Source: a virus. Taken from it: DNA of 64,000 bases. The position numbers and the translations under genes are program-made. Location: positions 62,001-126,000 of the IMG/VR virus record IMGVR_UViG_3300025141_013434, one strand, 5' to 3'. How positions within the stretch are numbered: the first letter of the stretch is position 1; each line of letters begins with the position of its first letter. Below the pieces are notes generated by a model that ran no database searches, was not told the origin of the DNA, and saw only the letters and a list, made by a program, of their open reading frames with translations. Of this stretch, positions 15,998 through 23,345 are shown in pieces.

Positions 15998-16349
15998 TAG
16001 GGTTTCCTTTCGAAAGAGCTACTATTTCTTTCACCCTCTCCTTTTCTTGTTCATCTAGTTTGCGATTTTGCTGTTCTAGTTCTTTCTCTATTTTAGCAAT
16101 AGTTTGGTTATATTTTTCTATAATTTTGTCTCTTTTGGAAATTTCTTCAATGTGGCTCTTTTTGAGAACCCCCATCTGACTCTCGTAAGAGGTCTTCTTC
16201 GCTTTGAGAACCTCAACCAGCGCGTCTGAATTTCTTCTCGTTAGCACCCAGACAACGAAAGTCCACACCAAAAGAAACGGTACCTGCCAATGGGCTTTAA
16301 GCCATACCCAGGTTTTCTTTATAGAAGATGTGAAACTAATCCAAAACAT
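15945..16349 (-). CDS. Inner-spanin-like (Rz-type) protein
   Basis: This 134-residue protein has one N-terminal membrane helix (WQVPFLLVWTFVVWVL) followed by a long charged coiled coil from about residue 45 to 110 and a short C-terminal end. That topology (type II membrane protein with a periplasmic coiled coil) is the Rz inner-spanin pattern. Its 3' end overlaps the next gene, which is exported, as in many spanin pairs. A GGGAG RBS sits eight bases before ATG. No sequence family is recognised, and a tail chaperone or other coiled-coil membrane protein cannot be excluded. Confidence 0.6.
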   Translation of the reverse strand: MFWISFTSSIKKTWVWLKAHWQVPFLLVWTFVVWVLTRRNSDALVEVLKAKKTSYESQMGVLKKSHIEEISKRDKIIEKYNQTIAKIEKELEQQNRKLDEQEKERVKEIVALSKGNPNVIRSKIEEVLGLTYVD

Positions 16350-16364
16350 TTGTGCTACTCCCTA

Positions 16365-16565
16365 TCAAGACGGGCCGTGCTTCCATTTGACGGCCATGTC
16401 AACTAAGGCCTGTGTCCCTATATATGCTAGTGTGATTGCTGTCCAGTTATCGCTAGTCACCACACCGTAGGCGCAGAGGCCAGTGGCGGTAACCCAGGCC
16501 AAAAATTTACGAGATATAAATCTCTCTACATGTTTGTCTGCGAATGCTTTAAGTTGCGTCACCAT
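16365..16565 (-). CDS. Holin-like small membrane protein
   Basis: This 66-residue protein has a basic, amphipathic N-terminus (KAFADKHVERFISRKF) and two hydrophobic segments, AWVTATGLCAYGVVTS and AITLAYIGTQALVDMAV, ending in a short basic tail. The RKFLA...GxxxxDNWTAITLAYIG pattern resembles small two-helix membrane proteins of phages that are often labelled holins. The RBS is a strong AAAAGGAGGGG. Position directly before the spanin-like pair supports a lysis role. Biochemical identity is not shown by sequence. Confidence 0.6.
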   Translation of the reverse strand: MVTQLKAFADKHVERFISRKFLAWVTATGLCAYGVVTSDNWTAITLAYIGTQALVDMAVKWKHGPS

Positions 16566-16589
16566 GCGCCCCTCCTTTTAAATAAATAG

Positions 16590-19500
16590 TCAGATCTCGA
16601 CTTGTGCGTATCCATTGTTTTTCTCAATTATAATTTGTGAATCTACACAGTCCTTTAACGAATCTAGGTGTGATATAAGTATAACAGTTTTAAAATAAGA
16701 TTTAACCATATCTAAGATTCTGATAAACCCTTCCATGTTCTCCTCGTCGAGGGCAGTTCCTGGCTCATCCAAAATAAAGATATCTGGTTTTGGTAGGCTT
16801 GAAACTGATAACAAGGCCAAGCGGATAGCCATCGAGGCAATTGTCTTTTCTGCACCTGATCCCAATTCCAAAGGCCGATGATCATGTTTGGGGTGTTTTA
16901 TTGATATATCTAATTTGTTTCCGTCGTTTTCGATGAAAATGTCAAAATCAACAATGTTTGTTAGAGTTTTAGCAATTTCAGAATTGATCAATGGCAAACG
17001 CTTCTTAATAATATCGTAAGAAATACCATTTGAATGACAACAGGTCATCAGAAGATCATAGGCGGAATATTCCAAACTTAATTCAGCGATCGTCTCCTTT
17101 TGTTCCTTTAAGGTTTCAAGCTGATGCTCCAGAGATCCATGCTGCCTATAAAGAGAATGAACCTCTTCTCTGCATTTCTCGTGTTCGTGCTTCTTTTCAA
17201 ATCTTTCGTCGAGAACTTGTTCTCGGGTCGAAAGAAGCTGTTCTAAGCTCTCGATTACTTCTCTGTTGCTTTCATATTCTTCAATTTTTTCCTGCAGTTT
17301 TTCTATTTCTATTCTTGTCTTGATTATTTGTGTTTTATTTTTCTCTAAATTTACTTGATTTCTTGCAAGAGAGGTAGCCAAAACAGCTTTCTTTTCAGCG
17401 AGCTTGTCATATTTTGCAAGATAGTCATCTACCTTTGTTGGTTCGAGGTTATTTATTTTCTCGCCGAGAGAGCTAGTTCTAACACAATCGGCAGACATCT
17501 TCTTCTCTGTAATTTGAATTAGGTCATATGCTGCATGAGCATCTTTTATAAACTTACAAGACGGATATTGAGTACCGCATGGAACTTCAGATAGTAAATC
17601 CTGCTTTCTCCTGCTAGTGGTAACAATCTCACTGTTTTTTTCTGTCTCATGTATTAACTTAATAAGTTCTTCCTTGTGCTCCTCAATGAGCACTTTCTTT
17701 TCTTGATAGGAAGAGACATCGAAATTAACTAAAAAGTCGTCTATCTTTTTAAAGCTTTCTTGTTCTGATCTTATATTCTTCTTTAATGAAATTCCGTTTT
17801 CTTCTAAAACGGAGAACATATTCTCTGCAGAAGTCATGTCGTTCTTCGTAGTAATAATATCAATTATCTCTGCTGGAACAGAATCTATTTCCTCTTGTAA
17901 GGATCTCTCTTGAAAATCTAGTGATTCGATTTCTTTCCTTAGGGTTTCACACCTTTCCTTGTTTCTGTCCATCATTATTAAGCTCTTCTCTAGCTCAACC
18001 TCGACTTCTTTGATTTCTTCTATGTAATCCCGGCCTTCAAGCTTTTTAAGGGCACCGCGGGTGTCTTGTGAATCTTCTTTTGCTAATCTAAATTTTCTTT
18101 CAAAAACTTCAAGATCTAAGAACTTTGCAAGAATCTCTTTTCGTTTGGTGGAACCTTCGTTAATAAAAGATAGTGAACCGAGTTGACTAGCCATAGAAGT
18201 CATCAGAAAATCGTCGATAGTGCCAAACAATCTTCGAATATTCTTGTCAGTATCCATCCGAGACAAGCCGTTAAAGCTAATCTTGTTTTCTACAAAATCT
18301 TCACTGTAGAAATCCAAATCAGTTTTTGCCTCCAGGGTCTCTTCTCCATGGAGCCTTTTGGTGTATTTCTCTGAATTCCTCTCTATGATATAATTTTTTT
18401 CTCCAACACCGATGGTCACCTTTCCTATACCATAATCGCTTTGTTGATTAATGATATTAAGATTCTTTCTTATTGACTTGGACGTAGAGTTGTAAATTGT
18501 GTATAAAATGCTATCAATAATCGAAGACTTGCCAGAAAAGTTCTTTCCAAAAATACCAACAATCCCGTTTAAATTTTCAAAGTTTATCTTATTGCCTTCG
18601 CCATAATTAAAAAGATAATCCCACTCAATACTTTTGAGGTTCCAATTAATATTTCTGGACACCTCTTCGCTCTGTTCTATTATTGTATTGTATTTATTAT
18701 TGAGCTGTAGGACTTTTTTCATCACATCCTCTTCTACTTGAAAATCCTTCAAATATTCTTGAATGAGACTTTCCTGCACCTTTACATCTCTCAAGTCTTC
18801 TTGTACGAGACCCCTTGCTGCGTCTTCAACTGAGATGTTTCTTCCGGAGGCTCTGTTCAAATACACTAGAGATTCTGGCTTGAATCGGTGCTTTGCAATT
18901 TCTACCGCACGTCTGATCTTATCAAGAGAGATATTGGTCTTAGATGCCAGTCGTAACCTTGCTCCAAGCGGAATGTCGAGCTTTTTCGGCATACGACCTT
19001 TCGGCGTGAGGTTAATAGTAATGAACGGCTTTGGGTTTGTGAAGGTGATATGATCAACACAATACCTGTCTTTGTCCTCAATATCCCAGAGTAGATAACC
19101 CTTATCTAAAGTTTCGCCAAAATTCTGCTGAACTGTACTGCCGGCATATCGAATACGACCTTCTGGATCTAGGGCTTGGGTCTTATGAATATCGCCGAGA
19201 AACGCATAATCAAACGAATCGAAAATATCGATCTTATGATCTGCAGATTCCATCACCCACCCAATGTCAGTAGAGCAGCTTAAAATTGATCCGTGATAAA
19301 GGGCGATATTGATGCGGTCACTATCAGTTGGATCCATCCAACCATCCTCATCGAAAACGGAAAGAACATTTAAAGAAAAGTCATCACCTAGAAGAACCTC
19401 TCCCGAATTCTTGATCAAATGAAGATCCGGATGATTCATCGCATCCACGATTGGAGTCAATGCATCCTGCCTACTGCTATTTTTTAAATTGCCATCATGG

Positions 19501-19736
19501 TTGCCCAAAATAATATATGTCGGTGCAATGTTTGCTAGATTCCTAAAGAAGTCAGTACATAACTCCACAAACTCTGGAGATATTTGCGTTTTTGTATGCG
19601 CAATGTCACCGCAGTGAACGATATAATCTATTTCTTCTTCTAGTAAGGAATTATATAATTGTTTGAATACTTCCCGGTATTCGTGGTGATATTTTAAGTT
19701 GCGGATATGCGTATCCGCAATATGCGCAAATCGCAT
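16590..19736 (-). CDS. Fused Mre11-Rad50-type recombination nuclease (T4 gp47-gp46 fusion)
   Basis: One 1048-residue chain carries both subunits that T4 encodes as genes 47 and 46. Residues 1-350 are the calcineurin-like nuclease: DTH (8-10), GDIAH (43-47), GNHDG (78-82) and GDIHKTQ. The rest is the SMC-like ATPase: Walker A GKNFSGKSS near residue 395, two long coiled coils around a hook region, ABC signature LGSGAEKT near 956 and Walker B DIFILDEPGTALDEEN near 983, then ISHL. The hook has C-x6-C (CGTQYPSC near residue 719) rather than C-x2-C. The complex resects DNA ends for recombination-dependent replication. It begins with a GGAGG RBS and has a near-consensus sigma70 promoter upstream. 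Confidence 0.95.
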   Translation of the reverse strand: MRFAHIADTHIRNLKYHHEYREVFKQLYNSLLEEEIDYIVHCGDIAHTKTQISPEFVELCTDFFRNLANIAPTYIILGNHDGNLKNSSRQDALTPIVDAMNHPDLHLIKNSGEVLLGDDFSLNVLSVFDEDGWMDPTDSDRINIALYHGSILSCSTDIGWVMESADHKIDIFDSFDYAFLGDIHKTQALDPEGRIRYAGSTVQQNFGETLDKGYLLWDIEDKDRYCVDHITFTNPKPFITINLTPKGRMPKKLDIPLGARLRLASKTNISLDKIRRAVEIAKHRFKPESLVYLNRASGRNISVEDAARGLVQEDLRDVKVQESLIQEYLKDFQVEEDVMKKVLQLNNKYNTIIEQSEEVSRNINWNLKSIEWDYLFNYGEGNKINFENLNGIVGIFGKNFSGKSSIIDSILYTIYNSTSKSIRKNLNIINQQSDYGIGKVTIGVGEKNYIIERNSEKYTKRLHGEETLEAKTDLDFYSEDFVENKISFNGLSRMDTDKNIRRLFGTIDDFLMTSMASQLGSLSFINEGSTKRKEILAKFLDLEVFERKFRLAKEDSQDTRGALKKLEGRDYIEEIKEVEVELEKSLIMMDRNKERCETLRKEIESLDFQERSLQEEIDSVPAEIIDIITTKNDMTSAENMFSVLEENGISLKKNIRSEQESFKKIDDFLVNFDVSSYQEKKVLIEEHKEELIKLIHETEKNSEIVTTSRRKQDLLSEVPCGTQYPSCKFIKDAHAAYDLIQITEKKMSADCVRTSSLGEKINNLEPTKVDDYLAKYDKLAEKKAVLATSLARNQVNLEKNKTQIIKTRIEIEKLQEKIEEYESNREVIESLEQLLSTREQVLDERFEKKHEHEKCREEVHSLYRQHGSLEHQLETLKEQKETIAELSLEYSAYDLLMTCCHSNGISYDIIKKRLPLINSEIAKTLTNIVDFDIFIENDGNKLDISIKHPKHDHRPLELGSGAEKTIASMAIRLALLSVSSLPKPDIFILDEPGTALDEENMEGFIRILDMVKSYFKTVILISHLDSLKDCVDSQIIIEKNNGYAQVEI

Positions 19737-19758
19737 ATAGCCTCCGTATCTAAATAGT

Positions 19759-19794
19759 TTTATTTATTATAGGATAGTTTTGTTCTTAAGTCAA
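19759..19794 (-). promoter_or_regulatory. Host-type sigma70 promoter for the gp47-gp46 fusion gene
   Basis: On the minus strand TTGACT (19794-19789) is separated by exactly 17 bases from a perfect TATAAT (19771-19766), and transcription would start near 19759, about 23 bases before the ATG at 19736. The -35 box overlaps the stop codon of the preceding small gene. This is the best sigma70 match I found in any gap and suggests early transcription by host polymerase. Confidence 0.8.
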
Positions 19795-19982
19795 GAGTTT
19801 TCTTCGTTTAGAAAACCGACAAAACGATTTAGAAAGACCTGCTGGTCCTGAGGTGTAAGGTTGCGAAATTCCTTAATAATATTTTCGGCCATTTCGCTTC
19901 CCGCACTAGATTCTTCAGTCTCCACCATTCTGCTTATCTCTTCTCGAATGATCTGCTTAAGCCTACCTCTAGTGATTTCCAT
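19791..19982 (-). CDS. Small helical hypothetical protein
   Basis: This 63-residue acidic, helical protein begins EITRGRLKQIIREEISRMVE, a motif I associate with short proteins and N-terminal segments in marine phages, and similar in type to the first helices of the scaffold-like proteins at 7580-8478. A strong AAGGAGG RBS is seven bases before ATG. It lies between the primase and the recombination nuclease. Function unknown. Confidence 0.7.
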   Translation of the reverse strand: MEITRGRLKQIIREEISRMVETEESSAGSEMAENIIKEFRNLTPQDQQVFLNRFVGFLNEENS

Positions 19983-19994
19983 GTTCGCGCCTCC

Positions 19995-20924
19995 TTAAAA
20001 ATTTAAGTACTGATATAAGTAGTCAGTATTGTCAACAACAGTCGCCTCTTTCTGCAGTTTTAAGAAAGTCTCTTTTGGCATGTCTCCGACGTCCAAGTAA
20101 GAACCCAAACTTATCTTTCTTACTTCTACATCGTAATCCATCAAATTCTTAACTATCTTTCTTTCTTTGTGTTCTGCATCAGAATCTAAAGCTATATAAA
20201 CCTCTTTGCGACACTTTACAATCTTTCTGAATAATTTTGAGTTTACTCCCAGGCTTGAACCCAAGATAGGAATTGCGTTTTCCGCCCTCATTGCGTCAAA
20301 GACCCCCTCGACCAAAACAACCGGCTCGTCCCAATCAATGTATAAATCGTTGAAAACCACATCGCGACTTACAGGTGGATTTTTATATTTCGGAAAATGA
20401 CCTGCATAAGATCTAGCTATAAAATAATTTAAATCTCCATTCTCATCAAAAGAAGGTATACAAATCCTTTTTGCATAATCTCCAGCATCGCAATATCCTA
20501 TTTTCCATTTCAAGATGTCCTCCCTATCTATACCCCTGCCCTTTAAATAAGACAAGGCATGTCGAGCGCCGAAGGATCCTGTCTTGCCGGTCAGCGTTTT
20601 AAAGGATTCCGGTAAATGAACTATTGACTTTTCCTCTTTTTGAACCTCTGTTGAGAAGATATCTTCGAATCGAGCAAGGTCGACCACTTCTTCGAAAGAA
20701 GCCCACTTAGAATATTCAGAATATGGGGCGTATCGTTTTACCAGTGCAGAAATGTCTATACCTGAGTATCCACAAATCCAGCACTTAAAAACATTTTTAT
20801 CAACATTTACAGATAATTTACGTTTAGAGTGTTCGCACTTCGGGCATTTGAATAAATACTCTTCACCCGTCTTAAAAAATCTTCCAAAAGACCTTTCTAA
20901 GATTTCAACTTTTTCTCTTTCCAT
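19995..20924 (-). CDS. 61: DNA primase, CHC2 zinc finger plus Toprim (T4 gp61-like)
   Basis: This 309-residue protein synthesises RNA primers for the lagging strand. The N-terminal zinc ribbon has Cys27, Cys30, Cys48 and Cys51 (CPKC and CWIC). The Toprim domain follows, with VVLVEGVFDAMRAENAIP at about residues 198-215 and YIALDSDAEH near 245. Length matches T4 gp61 (342) rather than full-length DnaG, so there is no helicase-interaction domain. The start overlaps the resolvase gene by 28 bases and lacks a clear RBS, implying coupling. The partner helicase (gp41/DnaB type) is not in the window. Confidence 0.92.
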   Translation of the reverse strand: MEREKVEILERSFGRFFKTGEEYLFKCPKCEHSKRKLSVNVDKNVFKCWICGYSGIDISALVKRYAPYSEYSKWASFEEVVDLARFEDIFSTEVQKEEKSIVHLPESFKTLTGKTGSFGARHALSYLKGRGIDREDILKWKIGYCDAGDYAKRICIPSFDENGDLNYFIARSYAGHFPKYKNPPVSRDVVFNDLYIDWDEPVVLVEGVFDAMRAENAIPILGSSLGVNSKLFRKIVKCRKEVYIALDSDAEHKERKIVKNLMDYDVEVRKISLGSYLDVGDMPKETFLKLQKEATVVDNTDYLYQYLNF

Positions 20925-21436
20925 TTTAAGAAGCCAGCTTTCGCTATGACCCAGCTGTCGGCTCTATCAAAAGCTCCGGGGCGTGGGTTTCCATGTTTTG
21001 TATATTCTACAACGAAACCGGGTAAAATGTCAAGTACATGTTTCAAAACTTCTTCTTTTGCTTTCGAACCCCTTGGAACCTTTATTTCACAAGCCTTTCT
21101 GGCGGAGGGGGCTGATATGTATTCTGGCTTTATTCCCAAGGATTTAAAACAAATCCAAGATACAATTCCATTAAATCTAGATAAAGTGGATAAAGTCTGC
21201 GCAGACGAAAAGCCGGATCGAAAAGACTGAAGTGATTGTTCTATATAAACCTCTTTTATTTGAAACTTGTGCGACAAGGCAAATATTTGCAATCTTATAA
21301 AATCCGCCTTTTCAAAAAGGTCTTTAAACTTGTTTGCGTTCCTGGTATCCCAACTTTTACAAAAAACTACTTCGCCTTTTTCGTTTAGTATTGTGGCACC
21401 GGTTATGCTCGTCGAAACATCTAATCCCAATATCAT
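20897..21436 (-). CDS. RuvC-like Holliday junction resolvase
   Basis: The 179-residue product has an RNase-H-like fold pattern: ILGLDVSTSITGATIL (Asp6), VYIEQSLQSF (Glu66) and a C-terminal FDRADSWVIAKAG with Asp157 and Asp160. These acidic residues match the metal-binding set of RuvC/poxvirus-type resolvases. The ATG at 21436 overlaps the upstream stop as ATGA, which decides this start over a GTG six bases earlier. T4 uses the unrelated endonuclease VII (gp49) for this task, so this phage appears to use a different resolvase to clear junctions before packaging. A role in other branched DNA processing is also possible. Confidence 0.85.
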   Translation of the reverse strand: MILGLDVSTSITGATILNEKGEVVFCKSWDTRNANKFKDLFEKADFIRLQIFALSHKFQIKEVYIEQSLQSFRSGFSSAQTLSTLSRFNGIVSWICFKSLGIKPEYISAPSARKACEIKVPRGSKAKEEVLKHVLDILPGFVVEYTKHGNPRPGAFDRADSWVIAKAGFLKWKEKKLKS

Positions 21437-22050
21437 TTGCACGTCTCATAAATAAATTGAATATATCTCACCATTAGTATTTCTTTCACCTTATCATCTG
21501 CATTATACCATTCCCAAGAGGCTGTAGACTTCATTCCTTTTAATTCTTTTTTTAGTGTTTCTATTTCTTCGTTTAAGATTTCAATTTGGCTATCATCAGG
21601 CGGTGGCAGTTCAACTTTTAGTTTTTCCGAAATCTCGTACAGATCGCTCAAGTTCTTTTTATCCGCGGCTTCTTGAGCTACTTTAAATAATTCCTCTTTC
21701 TCTTTTCTCTCGTTGTCAGTCATTTCGACAAGCTTATCTGGATGGATTTCTTTTGCTATATTTCTGAATATCTTTCTTACTGTACTAGAAGGTGGTTGAA
21801 TTTCTTTTATTTCTTCTTTTTGAACTTCCTCTGCTCTCTTTTTCGAATTGTCTATCATCCCCTTCTTTGTAATATCCTCAAAAACCTTCCTATCTTCTTT
21901 TGAAAGGTTGTTTTTAATAAAATTATTAAAAGCCGAAGCAAAATGGGCTGAAGCAGCTGATGCTAGATCTCTATTTATTTCTAATTTTGCTTTTAAGAAC
22001 TTTAATTCTAAAAGCCGAAGATCGAACTCTTGCTTTGTCACGGAGGGCAT
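21433..22050 (-). CDS. J-domain-containing protein (DnaJ-like co-chaperone)
   Basis: This 205-residue helical protein contains a J-domain core at about residues 90-150: VRKIFRNIAKEIHPDKLVEM (HPD at 103-105), followed by a helix FKVAQEAADKKNLSDLYEIS. The HPD tripeptide between two helices is the diagnostic feature for stimulating the ATPase of Hsp70/DnaK. A coiled-coil N-terminal half and a C-terminal helix flank it, with no Gly/Phe or zinc region, so it is a class III type J-protein. It is translationally coupled to the adjacent genes at both ends. It may recruit the host DnaK for virion assembly or for replication-complex remodelling. Confidence 0.8.
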   Translation of the reverse strand: MPSVTKQEFDLRLLELKFLKAKLEINRDLASAASAHFASAFNNFIKNNLSKEDRKVFEDITKKGMIDNSKKRAEEVQKEEIKEIQPPSSTVRKIFRNIAKEIHPDKLVEMTDNERKEKEELFKVAQEAADKKNLSDLYEISEKLKVELPPPDDSQIEILNEEIETLKKELKGMKSTASWEWYNADDKVKEILMVRYIQFIYETCK

Positions 22051-23330
22051 TAAAAATCCAGTTTGAGCTTGAAAGTGTATTCTCTTTCTTCTGTCTTCCT
22101 CACTGGCTTAGCAAGCTTGGCTATACCGATAAGGTTTCTATCTTTATCATACACCCCTATCTTCGAAATGTAAACCTCTTTTTTATATGATCCTGTGGGA
22201 TCCACATATTGAGAATTGTTAAGATTAACAAACTCCAAATCGTCAAATTCTTTAAAATGTTGACTAGAAGTTTGTGGAGTTTTTGATTGATCGAACCTCG
22301 TTACTGTTGGATTTGTTGAATTATTTAATTTGCCGCGGCCCGCATGAGCCATCATCGTTACAGTTGGGATGTAGTTAACTCCCTGATATTCTAGCACGAA
22401 TGCCGAACCTGTCACTACGCCGGCGGCTGTACCGTCAAAAGCACCTGCGCCAAAGTCCGTCCACTTTGGAGTCGAAAAAGCCCCGCCAGTGTACTTATCT
22501 TGAAAATCTGCGTTTATGTTCCAGCTACCAGTAAGTGCAATAAAACCTTCATTGTACAAGACAACGCCAGCAACTTTGTCATTATAAGCAGTAGAAGACC
22601 CGGCAGTGCCGGATACCTGAATTAATTCGCCGTTCTTCTTCTTGTCCGTAATTTCTGCAGCTAAAGCGCCAGTGATATAAAATTTTAAAGATACTGATCC
22701 TTTTCTTATGGAGGATCCGTAAAATATCGAAGGTATCTCTATGAGATTTAGTAACTGGCGGCCCTTGTCCCAGTTTACATCAGGTGGTGCAGCTTCGACC
22801 GATGAGGAAGAAAACAAATAGTGTTTACTGATATTAGAGTAGCTATTGAAAACGTTCTTTAAAGCTAGAATATTTTTCTTACTATTAGCAACCTGGGTGA
22901 CTTCACCTTGCACAAATCTGTCTGTTATCGATGCCGTTGGTGGGCCGACCGCAAAACGAGTCCTGGTTATACTTGCCGTAAGGGGGTAATTACTTTTTAT
23001 AATATCCCCGTAATTGAACTGATTGGCAGAGTCAAATTCACTGGTACTTATTGTCTTAAATGCTGTACGAGCGCCGTTCTTTGTTACGAATGGAAAGATT
23101 GAACCTGAACCAGGAGGTTCTGATGTGCTTTGGTCAATTACCCTGTCTATATTGAGTTCATATAAACTCAAATATCCCTGTGTAGTTGCAAGCTCGTTAC
23201 TAAGGAGTGATTTGCTAGTCTTTATTCCGTCAATATAAACTTTAGAATCGTATATAAAAAAAGATTTTCTGGGATATGCTTTTACTCTGTTGTAGAACAG
23301 GTCTTCTGAATTGAATTTGTAAAGTGGCAT
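22050..23330 (-). CDS. Tail/virion-protein candidate with shared C-terminal domain (A)
   Basis: This 426-residue Ser/Thr/Asn-rich protein has no catalytic motif. Its last 45 residues (VYISKIGVYDKDRNLIGIAK, then a KPVRK turn and KLKLDF end) clearly match the end of the adjacent gene at 23346-24686, so the two share a C-terminal domain. The N-terminal part begins MPLYKFNSEDLFYNRVKAYP. It is the last gene of the long tail block before the DNA metabolism genes, and its stop overlaps the start of the J-domain gene. A virion structural role is inferred from composition and position. Confidence 0.75.
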   Translation of the reverse strand: MPLYKFNSEDLFYNRVKAYPRKSFFIYDSKVYIDGIKTSKSLLSNELATTQGYLSLYELNIDRVIDQSTSEPPGSGSIFPFVTKNGARTAFKTISTSEFDSANQFNYGDIIKSNYPLTASITRTRFAVGPPTASITDRFVQGEVTQVANSKKNILALKNVFNSYSNISKHYLFSSSSVEAAPPDVNWDKGRQLLNLIEIPSIFYGSSIRKGSVSLKFYITGALAAEITDKKKNGELIQVSGTAGSSTAYNDKVAGVVLYNEGFIALTGSWNINADFQDKYTGGAFSTPKWTDFGAGAFDGTAAGVVTGSAFVLEYQGVNYIPTVTMMAHAGRGKLNNSTNPTVTRFDQSKTPQTSSQHFKEFDDLEFVNLNNSQYVDPTGSYKKEVYISKIGVYDKDRNLIGIAKLAKPVRKTEEREYTFKLKLDF

Positions 23331-23345
23331 AGCATTTCTTAAATC

